15,367 nt of DNA from DASSJT01 sp035691065 (GTDB lineage Bacteria; Actinomycetota; Actinomycetes; Actinomycetales; Dermatophilaceae), in contig DASSJT010000091.1 in the NCBI GenBank assembly GCA_035691065.1, forward strand, positions 1 to 15,367, given 5' to 3'. Every line of letters starts with the position of its first letter. Within the stretch, counting starts at the first letter, position 1. This document shows positions 7,173 to 14,124 of the stretch, in pieces. Made by a program: the position numbers and the translations under genes. Under the pieces are notes generated by a model. It made no database searches and was not told the origin of the DNA. It worked only from the letters and a program-made list of their open reading frames with translations.

Positions 7173-7661
7173 ATGCAGGTGACGATGAGGGTCAACGGGG
7201 ACACGGTCAGCCGCGAGATCGAGCCTCGGCTGCTCCTGGTCCACTTCTTGCGCGACCATCTGCGACTCACAGGGACCCACTGGGGCTGCGACACCTCGAA
7301 CTGCGGCGTGTGTGTCGTCCTGCTGGACGGGCTGCCGGTCAAGAGCTGCACTGTCCTGGCCGCCATGGCCGACGGCCACGACGTGGGCACGGTCGAGGGC
7401 CTCGAGCAGGGTGGGGAGCTCGACCCGGTCCAGCAGGGCTTCATGAACCAGCACGGTCTCCAGTGCGGCTTCTGCACGCCCGGAATGATGCTCACCGCCC
7501 GACACCTCTTGGACGAGAACCCGCACCCGTCCGCCGAGGAGATCCGCGCGGCCATATCCGGGCAGCTCTGCCGCTGCACGGGCTACGAGAACATCGTGCG
7601 CTCCATCCAGTGGGCCGCCGACCATCCCCGAGAGACTGTTGCGGAAGGGGCATCGACATGA
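7173..7661 (+). CDS. coxS: Carbon monoxide dehydrogenase, small iron-sulphur subunit CoxS
   Basis: CoxS carries the two [2Fe-2S] clusters that move electrons from the molybdenum site in CoxL to the FAD in CoxM. The protein has 162 residues. The N-terminal plant-ferredoxin-type domain has Cys39, Cys44, Cys47 and Cys59 (GCDTSNCGVC...KSC). The C-terminal helical domain has Cys98, Cys101, Cys133 and Cys135 (CGFCTPGMM and CRCTGYENI). All eight ligands are present, so the subunit should be functional. The ATG at 7173 is chosen over the upstream frame because AGGAGAG at 7157-7163 is correctly placed and the family begins with a short strand (MRVNGDTV). The stop overlaps the coxL start by 4 bases (ATGA), indicating translational coupling. 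Confidence 0.96.
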   Translation: MQVTMRVNGDTVSREIEPRLLLVHFLRDHLRLTGTHWGCDTSNCGVCVVLLDGLPVKSCTVLAAMADGHDVGTVEGLEQGGELDPVQQGFMNQHGLQCGFCTPGMMLTARHLLDENPHPSAEEIRAAISGQLCRCTGYENIVRSIQWAADHPRETVAEGAST

Positions 7662-10045
7662 CGACGACCGAGGAGCGGGTCGACACCTCAGTGGGCTTCG
7701 GACGGCGGCTCCGAAAGGAGGACCCCCGGTTCGTGCGCGGTCGCGGACAGTACGTCGACGACGTCATCCTGCCCGGAATGCTGCACGGCGCCATCCTGCG
7801 AAGCCCTTACGCGCACGCCCGAATCCGGTCTATCGACACATCCCAGGCTGAGGCGCACCCCAAGGTGAAGGCCGTCATCACCGGCGCGATACTCCAGACG
7901 CTGAACCTGGCGTGGATACCGTCGCTGTCGCACGACGTCGTCGCAGTCCTGGCCACCGACAAGGTGAGGTTCCAAGGCCAGGAGGTCGCCTTCGTCGTCG
8001 CTGAGGACCGCTACTCCGCCCGCGATGCGCTGGAGCTCATCGAGGTCGACTACGAGGAGCTGCGACCGGTCGTCGACGCCCGGCGAGCCCTCGACGCCGA
8101 CGCCCCGGTGATCAGGGACGACATCGAGGGCAAGACCGACAACCACATCTTCGACTGGGAAGCCGGCGACCTTGCCAAGACCGATGCGGCGTTCGAGGGC
8201 GCCGACGTCGTCGTGGCGCAGGACATGCTGTACCCGCGGGTACACCCAGCGCCGCTGGAGACGTGCGGCTCGATCGCTGACATGGACAAGGCCACCGGCA
8301 AGCTCACCATCTGGTGCACGACCCAGGCACCGCACGCCCATCGGACGATCTATGCGCTGGTCGCGGGGCTGCCCGAGCAGAAGATCCGGGTGATCAGCCC
8401 GGACATCGGCGGAGGTTTCGGCAACAAGGTCGGCATCTACCCGGGATATGTCTTGTCTGTCGTCGGCTCCATCGTCACCGGGGCGCCGGTGAAGTGGGTG
8501 GAGGACCGCTCGGAGAACCTCGTGTCGACCTCCTTCGCCCGCGACTACCACATGCACGGCGAGATCGCAGCTACCCGCGAGGGCAAGATCCTCGGCCTGC
8601 GCGTCGACGTGCTGGCCGACCACGGCGCCTTCAACAACACGGCCCAGCCGAGCAAGTTCCCGGCCGGCTTCTTCCACGTGTTCACCGGCAGCTACGACTA
8701 CCCGGCGGCGCACTGCAAGGTGACCGGCGTCTACACGAACAAGGCGCCCGGCGGGGTGGCCTATGCCTGCTCGTTCCGGGTTACCGAGGCGGTCTACCTC
8801 GTCGAGCGCCTGGTCGACTGCTTGGCCGACGAGCTCGGCATGGACCCGGCCGAGATCCGGATGAAGAACCTGCTGCGCCCGGAGCAGTTTCCCTACACAT
8901 CGCCCACCGGTTGGGAGTACGACTCGGGCGAGTACCCGCGCTGCCTGGAGAAGGCAATGCAGATCGCGGACTACCCAGCGCTTCGACGCGAACAGGCCGA
9001 GAAGCGCAAGCGGGGCGAGCTGATGGGCATTGGGGTCAGCTTCTTCACCGAGACGGTGGGCGCCGGGCCTCGCAAGCACATGGACATCCTCGGCCTGGGC
9101 ATGGCTGACGGTGCCGAGGTACGCGTGCACCCGACGGGCAAGGCGGTCGTGCGGATCTCCGTCCAGAGCCAGGGACAGGGCCACGAGACGACGTTCGCGC
9201 AGATCGTCTCGCAGGTGACCGGCATACCGTCTGAGGACATCGAGGTCGTGCACGGCGACACGGACAACACCCCGTTTGGGCTGGGCACCTACGGGAGCCG
9301 GTCCACGCCGGTCTCGGGAGCCGCTGTGGCGGTGGCTTCGCGGCGAGTCGTGGACAAGGCGAAGCTGATCGCGGCCGCGATGCTGGAAGTATCCCCCGAT
9401 GACCTCGAGTTCGATGCAGGAACCTTCGCGGTCAAGGGCGACCCGACCGCGGCCAAGACGATCCAGGACGTCGCCATGGCAGCGCACAGCTCCCTCGAGC
9501 TGCCCGAGGGCGTGGAGGGCCAGCTGGATGCACGGTGCGTGTACGACCCGCCGAACCTGACTTACCCGTTCGGGGCCTACATCGCCGTGGTCGATGTGGA
9601 CGCCGGCACCGGCGTGGTGAAGGTGCGTCGGTTCATTGCGGTGGACGACTGTGGCCCGAGGATCAACCCGATGATCGTCGAGGGCCAGATCCACGGCGGT
9701 CTGGCCGACGGAGTCGGCATGGCGCTCATGCAGGTCATCGCCTTCGACGAGTCCGGCAACTGCTTGGGTGGCTCCTTGATGGACTACCAGCTCCCGACCT
9801 CGCTGGAGTGCCCGAGCTGGGAGCTGGGTGAGACGGTCACGCCGTCGCCTCACCACCCGCTCGGGGTCAAGGGCGTGGGCGAGTCGGCCACGGTCGGATC
9901 CCCGCCTGCGGTCGTCAACGCGGTCGTGGATGCGCTGAAGCCGTATGCCGTCCGGCACGTCGACATGCCCCTGACCCCCGCGCAGGTGTGGCGGGCCATC
10001 CAGGGCCGCCCCTTCCGCACCGACCTCGCGATCACCGACGACTGA
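7658..10045 (+). CDS. coxL: Form I carbon monoxide dehydrogenase, large molybdenum subunit CoxL
   Basis: CoxL holds the Mo-molybdopterin-cytosine-dinucleotide and the Cu-S-Mo centre, and oxidises CO with water to CO2. The protein has 795 residues, close to the ~800 of studied form I enzymes. The form I active-site signature AYxCSFR is present as AYACSFR at 368-374, with the copper-binding Cys371. The catalytic glutamate is Glu742 in GVKGVGESATVGSPPAVVNA. Cofactor-binding motifs are seen: DIGGGFGNK after QAPHAHRT, GQGHETTFAQIVSQVTGI, and GLGTYGSRSTPVSGAAVAVA. Form II (AYRGAGR) is excluded. The ATG at 7658 overlaps the coxS stop (ATGA) and has GGAAGGGG 8 bases upstream; the frame stays open for 240 codons further upstream, but those overlap coxM and coxS in another frame. 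The stop overlaps the coxF start (TGATG). The x position is Ala, where the well-studied proteobacterial enzyme has Arg. Confidence 0.97.
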   Translation: MTTTEERVDTSVGFGRRLRKEDPRFVRGRGQYVDDVILPGMLHGAILRSPYAHARIRSIDTSQAEAHPKVKAVITGAILQTLNLAWIPSLSHDVVAVLATDKVRFQGQEVAFVVAEDRYSARDALELIEVDYEELRPVVDARRALDADAPVIRDDIEGKTDNHIFDWEAGDLAKTDAAFEGADVVVAQDMLYPRVHPAPLETCGSIADMDKATGKLTIWCTTQAPHAHRTIYALVAGLPEQKIRVISPDIGGGFGNKVGIYPGYVLSVVGSIVTGAPVKWVEDRSENLVSTSFARDYHMHGEIAATREGKILGLRVDVLADHGAFNNTAQPSKFPAGFFHVFTGSYDYPAAHCKVTGVYTNKAPGGVAYACSFRVTEAVYLVERLVDCLADELGMDPAEIRMKNLLRPEQFPYTSPTGWEYDSGEYPRCLEKAMQIADYPALRREQAEKRKRGELMGIGVSFFTETVGAGPRKHMDILGLGMADGAEVRVHPTGKAVVRISVQSQGQGHETTFAQIVSQVTGIPSEDIEVVHGDTDNTPFGLGTYGSRSTPVSGAAVAVASRRVVDKAKLIAAAMLEVSPDDLEFDAGTFAVKGDPTAAKTIQDVAMAAHSSLELPEGVEGQLDARCVYDPPNLTYPFGAYIAVVDVDAGTGVVKVRRFIAVDDCGPRINPMIVEGQIHGGLADGVGMALMQVIAFDESGNCLGGSLMDYQLPTSLECPSWELGETVTPSPHHPLGVKGVGESATVGSPPAVVNAVVDALKPYAVRHVDMPLTPAQVWRAIQGRPFRTDLAITDD

Positions 10046-11001
10046 TGACCGCCCACCTCGAGCTCGCCTCTCGTGCCGCGGCACTGAGCGCGGCAGGCAC
10101 CCCATTCGTGTGGGCGACCGTCGTGCGCGCGAACCGGCCGACGAGCGCCAAGGCAGGGGACTCCGCGATCGTGCTGGCCGATGGTGAGCTCAGCGGCTTC
10201 GTCGGTGGCGAGTGCGCGGAGTCCACCGTTCGCGCCCAGTCGCTCCAGGTGTTGGCCACCGGTGAGACCCGGCTGCTGCGAATCACCCCAGACGTGCCCG
10301 ACGAGGAGTCCGGCGGCGGGTCCGACGGCGGGTCCGAGGAACAGCCCGACCCTGGCATTGTGACGGTTCACAACCCCTGCCTGTCCGGTGGCACCCTGGA
10401 GATCCTCCTCGAGCCGGCGGTTCCGGTGCCAGTGGTCGCGGTGTTCGGTACCGCGCCGATCGCGTCCGCGCTGGTGCGTGCCGACCGCCTCTTCGGACTG
10501 CAGGTACGCGCCGTGACGAGCCCGCAGGAACTGGTGTTCGACGGCACGGCCGCCCTGGTGGTCGCGTCGCACGGCCGCGACGAGGAGCCAATCCTCACCG
10601 CCGCACTGCAAGCGGGGATTCCGTATGTCGGGCTGGTCGCCAGCCGCAAACGCGGGCCCGCGGTTGTTGACTCCCTTCCGATCGATGATGCGCTGCGCGC
10701 CTCCGTCCACACCCCGGCCGGGCTCGACATCGGCGCGCGGTCGGCACCGGAGGTGGCCCTGTCGATCCTCGCCGAGATCGTGTCAACCCGGCAGGAGCGG
10801 GGAACCGGCGAGGATGAAAGCGTGCCCACCGACGCAGCGCCAGCGCAGGCCCTCGCCATGGCTCGTGACCCGGTGTGCGGCATGGATGTGGTTGCCGTTG
10901 AGTCGTCGCTGCACGTCGACCTGCCCACGGGCCGGGTCTACTTCTGCGGCACCGGATGTCGCTCCGCCTACCTCGACCAGCGCGGCGCCTACCCGACGTG
11001 A
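10045..11001 (+). CDS. coxF: CoxF: XdhC/CoxI-family maturation protein with C-terminal YHS domain
   Basis: XdhC/CoxI proteins help insert and sulphurate the molybdenum cofactor of xanthine-dehydrogenase-family enzymes; CoxF is the version in CO dehydrogenase clusters. The protein has 318 residues. The N-terminal XdhC_CoxI domain (about 1-85) includes GFVGGEC at 51-57. NPCLSGGTLEI follows, with Cys112. A Rossmann-type XdhC_C domain covers about 130-250, with VFGTAPIA at 133-140 in the nucleotide-loop position and GLVASRKRG later. After a linker comes a YHS domain at about 274-314 (DPVCGMDV, then YFCGTGCRSAYLD) with Cys278, Cys301 and Cys305 as likely metal ligands. The start overlaps the coxL stop by one base (TGATG), and its own stop overlaps the coxD start (GTGA). 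Not every XdhC protein carries the YHS domain; a role in handling copper or sulphur for the active site is my inference. Confidence 0.88.
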   Translation: MTAHLELASRAAALSAAGTPFVWATVVRANRPTSAKAGDSAIVLADGELSGFVGGECAESTVRAQSLQVLATGETRLLRITPDVPDEESGGGSDGGSEEQPDPGIVTVHNPCLSGGTLEILLEPAVPVPVVAVFGTAPIASALVRADRLFGLQVRAVTSPQELVFDGTAALVVASHGRDEEPILTAALQAGIPYVGLVASRKRGPAVVDSLPIDDALRASVHTPAGLDIGARSAPEVALSILAEIVSTRQERGTGEDESVPTDAAPAQALAMARDPVCGMDVVAVESSLHVDLPTGRVYFCGTGCRSAYLDQRGAYPT

Positions 11002-11900
11002 GCACCCCCGACCAGACCGCTCTGGCCGAGCTCCTGCCGAACGTCGACGCGCTGCAGGAGGCCCTGGACTCGGTCGACTACCTGGCCGACCAGGGCACGG
11101 TTACTGCCCTGTTCTGCGCCGTCCGGCTGCGACAGCCCGTGCTCATCGAGGGGGAGCCGGGTGTCGGCAAGACGCAGGCGGCGAAATCCCTGGCTGACGT
11201 CCTGCATACCCCCCTCGTTCGGCTGCAGTGCTACGAGGGCATCGATCTCGCCGAGGCGCTCTACGAGTGGAACTACCCCCGCCAGCTCCTCAGGATTCGG
11301 CTGGCCGAGGCACGTGGGCAGACCCTCGAAGACTCCGACATGTTCAGCGAGGAGTTCCTGGTCGCGAGGCCGCTGCTCACCGCGCTGCGCCACCCGGGCC
11401 CGCTGCCGGCCGTGCTCCTGATCGACGAGGTCGACCGTGCCGACGACGACTTCGAGGCATTCCTGCTTGAACTGCTGGCCGAGCACGCCGTGACGATTCC
11501 AGAGCTCGGGACGATTCGCGCATCGCATCCACCGATCGTCGTGCTCACGTCCAACCGCACCCGCGAGCTGCACGATGCGCTCAAGCGCCGGTGCCTCTTC
11601 CACTGGATCGACTACCCCGACGTCACGCGGAGCGCAGAGATCATCCGCCGACGGGTGCCGGGGAGCTCCCGACTGCTGGCGGAACAGGTCGCCACCACGA
11701 TCGAGAGACTGCGTGCGCTCACGCTGCAGAAGCCACCGGGACTCGCCGAGGCGATCGACTGGGTCGGTGCTCTTGAGCTACTCGGTGTGCGCGCGATCGA
11801 CGCCGATGCGATCGACCGCACCCTGGGGTCAGCGCTGAAGTACCAAGAGGACCAGCAGGTGGCGCGCGCCGCGGGGCTCGCCAGCCTGGTCGCGGGATGA
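10998..11900 (+). CDS. coxD: CoxD: MoxR-type AAA+ ATPase for CO dehydrogenase maturation
   Basis: CoxD is an AAA+ ATPase of the MoxR class. In studied CO oxidisers it is needed to build the copper-sulphur part of the active site after the polypeptide has folded. The protein has 300 residues, as usual. Walker A is GEPGVGKT at 52-59. The long insertion typical of CoxD/MoxR proteins follows (LQCYEGIDLAEALYEWNYPR). Walker B is LLIDEVDR with Asp143 and Glu144, sensor 1 is VVLTSNRTREL, and an arginine-rich KRRCLFHWIDYP follows. A C-terminal helical lid covers about 230-295. The start is the GTG at 10998 overlapping the coxF stop (GTGA), and the stop overlaps the coxE ATG (ATGA). It very likely works with CoxE, since MoxR ATPases and VWA proteins act as pairs. 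Confidence 0.93.
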   Translation: MSTPDQTALAELLPNVDALQEALDSVDYLADQGTVTALFCAVRLRQPVLIEGEPGVGKTQAAKSLADVLHTPLVRLQCYEGIDLAEALYEWNYPRQLLRIRLAEARGQTLEDSDMFSEEFLVARPLLTALRHPGPLPAVLLIDEVDRADDDFEAFLLELLAEHAVTIPELGTIRASHPPIVVLTSNRTRELHDALKRRCLFHWIDYPDVTRSAEIIRRRVPGSSRLLAEQVATTIERLRALTLQKPPGLAEAIDWVGALELLGVRAIDADAIDRTLGSALKYQEDQQVARAAGLASLVAG

Positions 11901-13096
11901 GCTCGACCGCTGCCGTCCGTCCCGACGTGGCCAGCCTGGTGACGCTGTTCGGCCGCGAGCTGCATCGCGCGGGCGTGCCCGTCTCGACCGCCGAAACCGA
12001 CTGCCTGGCCAGGACTCTCGAACTGTGCAGGCCGGCGACCGTCGAAGAGCTCTACTGGTGCGCCAGGGTCAGCCTGCTGCGCTCCATCGACTCGGTGGCA
12101 GCGTTCGACGCCGTCTTCGCCATGGTCTTCCGCGGACTCGTCGACACCGCCGAGTACCGGGGTCATTCCGCGCCCGCACGCCCCGCGGATGAAGCGCCCC
12201 CCTCCATCGCTGAACAGCAGGCACCGGCTGTGTCGGTGGGGTCAAGTCCGCGGGCGTCAGCCGCGTCCGGTGACCCGCGCGAGTCTGCAACTCATGCGCT
12301 GCGGGCGCTCGCAAGCAGCGACGAGCGGCTGTACCAGGCCGATTTCGGCCAGCTGGACGAGGAAGAGCTGAGAGCCCTGGCGCCGCTGCTCCATCGACTC
12401 CTCACCGCCATACCCACCCGGCTGAGCCGCCGTCGTCACCAGTCCCCACGCGGCGACCTGCTGGATCTCCGCGCGACGCTGCGGCGCAGCACGCGGTCGG
12501 GCGGGGATCCGTCTCGCGTGCTGCGCAGGTCGCGGCGGCGCAAGCCACGACGGCTCGTGGCGATGCTGGACATCTCGGGCTCGATGGAGCCGTACGCCCG
12601 CGCCTACCTCAACCTCCTCTGGGGCGCCGCGGCCAAGGCCGACGCCGAGGTGTTCGCCTTCGGCACCCGCCTGACCCGCCTGACCGTGCCACTACGGCTT
12701 GGCGGCCCGGAGCTGGCGCTGAGGCTGGCCGTGGCTGCGGTGCCCGACTGGGCTGGCGGGACCCGGATCGGCCACGCCCTGCGGCTCTTCATGAACGAGT
12801 ACGGCCGGCGCGGCATGGCGCACGGGTCGGTCGTCATCATCGTTTCCGACGGCTGGGAGCGGGATGATCCCGAGGTCCTCAGGACGCAGATGCGCTCACT
12901 CGCTCGCCGTGCTTACCGTGTGGTCTGGGTCAACCCCCGAGCCGCAGCGCCCGGCTTCGTTCCCGAGACGATCGGCATGACCGCCGCCCTGCCCTTTGTC
13001 GACGCCCTCGTCAGCGGTCACTCCGCGGAGGCAGTGGTCGACGTGCTCAACGCGTCAGGCGTTGCCGGCCGCTCGACATCGGGCCGACGAACCTGA
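11897..13096 (+). CDS. coxE: CoxE: von Willebrand factor A domain protein
   Basis: CoxE is the VWA-domain partner of the CoxD ATPase in CO dehydrogenase maturation. The protein has 399 residues. A helical N-terminal region of about 90 residues (LVTLFGRELHRAGVPVS) is followed by a Pro/Ala/Ser-rich disordered stretch at about 90-135. A second helical part follows, then a strongly basic segment (RRSRRRKPRR) just before the VWA domain at about 215-390. The metal-ion-dependent adhesion site is complete: DISGSM with Asp225, Ser227 and Ser229, then Thr289 in GGTRIG and Asp318 in SDGWERDD. It should therefore bind a divalent metal. The ATG overlaps the coxD stop by 4 bases. It is the last gene of the operon and is followed by a long hairpin. 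No coxG follows it. Confidence 0.92.
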   Translation: MSSTAAVRPDVASLVTLFGRELHRAGVPVSTAETDCLARTLELCRPATVEELYWCARVSLLRSIDSVAAFDAVFAMVFRGLVDTAEYRGHSAPARPADEAPPSIAEQQAPAVSVGSSPRASAASGDPRESATHALRALASSDERLYQADFGQLDEEELRALAPLLHRLLTAIPTRLSRRRHQSPRGDLLDLRATLRRSTRSGGDPSRVLRRSRRRKPRRLVAMLDISGSMEPYARAYLNLLWGAAAKADAEVFAFGTRLTRLTVPLRLGGPELALRLAVAAVPDWAGGTRIGHALRLFMNEYGRRGMAHGSVVIIVSDGWERDDPEVLRTQMRSLARRAYRVVWVNPRAAAPGFVPETIGMTAALPFVDALVSGHSAEAVVDVLNASGVAGRSTSGRRT

Positions 13097-13140
13097 CAGT
13101 GCTGGGGCTCGCCCGTTGCCGCCCGGCCACGACTCGAGTG

Positions 13141-13205
13141 GGTATGCCGGTGACTCGCCCAGTGCGCGACGTGACCCTCGCGCGTGGCGAGCCCTCCGGC
13201 ATACC
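13141..13205 (+). terminator. Long imperfect hairpin 44 bases after coxE
   Basis: Three nested complementary pairs stack into one arm. GGTATGCCGG (13141-13150) pairs with CCGGCATACC (13196-13205). CTCGCC (13154-13159) pairs with GGCGAG (13186-13191). GCGCG (13164-13168) pairs with CGCGC (13179-13183), around a 10-base loop. That is 21 pairs with small internal loops. Its place right behind the last gene suggests a terminator or a 3'-end stabilising structure. It lacks a T-run, which is common in actinobacteria. Confidence 0.5.
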
Positions 13206-13237
13206 GGCTCTTCGGATCTAAGCATGGTCGGCCGACT

Positions 13238-13292
13238 CGCGTTGGTCGGGGTGGGTGAGCAGGTCCACGCCCCGGTGAGGTCGACCAACGCG
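13238..13292. repeat. 10-base perfect inverted repeat with 35-base spacer
   Basis: CGCGTTGGTC at 13238-13247 is the exact reverse complement of GACCAACGCG at 13283-13292. The arms lie between the coxE hairpin and the leader ORF at 13442. They could be a pair of half-sites for a regulator or a second RNA stem. Function is unknown. Confidence 0.4.
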
Positions 13293-13441
13293 GTCAGACT
13301 CCGCCAGTCCGAGCAGTCCCGTTGACCCCGAGGTCGCTGGCAATGGCCGTACGATCGCTTGGACCGCCCAGACGATGAGTTTTCGTCTCGCGATCGGTCA
13401 CCAGCTGTGGCAGAGCAGCCTGCAGGAGGAGGGAGAGCCCG

Positions 13442-13516
13442 ATGTCAAGCTCAATGGCCAACTTCATCGCGATCATCGTCCCTCGCTCCGGGGCGATGAG
13501 CTTGAAGCCATGCTGA
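13442..13516 (+). CDS. 24-residue leader ORF overlapping the reductase-like gene start
   Basis: The ATG at 13442 is preceded by a strong purine-rich ribosome site, AGGAGGAGGGAG at 13424-13435, with 6 bases of spacing. The peptide has 24 residues (MSSSMANFIAIIVPRSGAMS, then LKPC) with a hydrophobic middle. Its TGA at 13514-13516 lies inside the first codons of the next gene (ATGCTGA), the arrangement of a translationally coupled leader. The downstream gene itself has only a poor ribosome site. I infer that translation of this short ORF delivers ribosomes to the reductase-like gene. It has no recognisable homology, and the strong purine run could be chance. Confidence 0.45.
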   Translation: MSSSMANFIAIIVPRSGAMSLKPC

Positions 13517-14073
13517 TCTACTCGATGAGCGTCTCGGTTGACGGCTTCATCGCCGACCGCGAGGGCGGGTTCGGGTGGACGGTCCCTAGCGAGGAGCAGT
13601 TTCGTTTCCACCTCGCGCAGACACGCGAGCTCGGCGGCTATCTGTGCGGCCGCAGGCTTTACGAGACCATGCTGCCGTGGGAGACGGACCCCTCGATGCG
13701 CGGCAACGAGCTCGGGGCGGCGTTCGCCGACGTCTGGTGCGCTATCCCGAAGGTCGTCTTCAGCCGCACGCTCGACAGCGTCCAGGGCAACGCCCGCCTC
13801 GCCGAGGCATCGCTGGCAGAGGAGGCCGCCGCGGCGCTCGACGCGACCGACAAGGACGTCTCGATCGGTGGAGCCGGCCTGGCCGCCGGAGCGATCGAGC
13901 TCGGCCTCGTCGACGAGCTGCGCCTGTTCCGCAACCCGGTCGTCGTCGGTGGCGGCACGCCCTTCCTGCCGCCGGTCACCGAATACGTGCGGCTGGACCT
14001 GGTCGAGACCAGGACGTTCGGCTCGCGCGTGATCTACGAGCGGTACAGGCGCGCCCGGGATGAGTCGGACTGA
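13510..14073 (+). CDS. Dihydrofolate reductase family protein (RibD C-terminal type)
   Basis: This is a 187-residue cytoplasmic protein of the DHFR / RibD C-terminal fold, probably an NAD(P)H-dependent reductase of unknown substrate. The N-terminus MLIYSMSVSVDGFIADREGG is the family's first strand and 'S.DG.ia' motif. GGYLCGRRLYETMLPWE is the conserved 'lm.GR.tYe' segment, and VVFSRTLDSVQGNARLA is the next strand. DVSIGGAGLAAGAIELGLVDELRLF is the cofactor-side glycine motif and helix, and PVVVGGGTPFLPPV closes the core. The start at 13510 matches the family; the frame runs back to 13375, but that extension is unlike the family. Only a weak GAAG lies before the ATG, so initiation may depend on the overlapping leader ORF. 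The stop is 51 bases before the methyltransferase-like gene on the same strand. Confidence 0.85.
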   Translation: MLIYSMSVSVDGFIADREGGFGWTVPSEEQFRFHLAQTRELGGYLCGRRLYETMLPWETDPSMRGNELGAAFADVWCAIPKVVFSRTLDSVQGNARLAEASLAEEAAAALDATDKDVSIGGAGLAAGAIELGLVDELRLFRNPVVVGGGTPFLPPVTEYVRLDLVETRTFGSRVIYERYRRARDESD

Positions 14074-14124
14074 CGATAGGCGCAGAGGTCGGAACGGTCG
14101 CGCAGGTGGAGGCACACTTGTGGC

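Larger units (their letters stand above)
13097..13441. other. Gap between coxE and the leader ORF
   Basis: 345 bases without a gene I can support. The interval holds the long hairpin at 13141-13205 and a second inverted repeat at 13238-13292. The rest should contain the promoter of the downstream reductase-like gene; no clear -35/-10 pair was identified. Confidence 0.45.

Noticed and set aside
6938..7657. 240-codon upstream extension of the coxL frame
   Set aside because: It overlaps coxM and coxS in another frame, is Arg/Pro-rich, and the family N-terminus together with the ribosome site place the start at 7658.
7688..10105. 805-residue open frame on the minus strand opposite coxL
   Set aside because: It mirrors the high-GC codon pattern of coxL. 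Its translation is rich in Arg, His, Asp and Val with no domain, and coxL is certain on the other strand.
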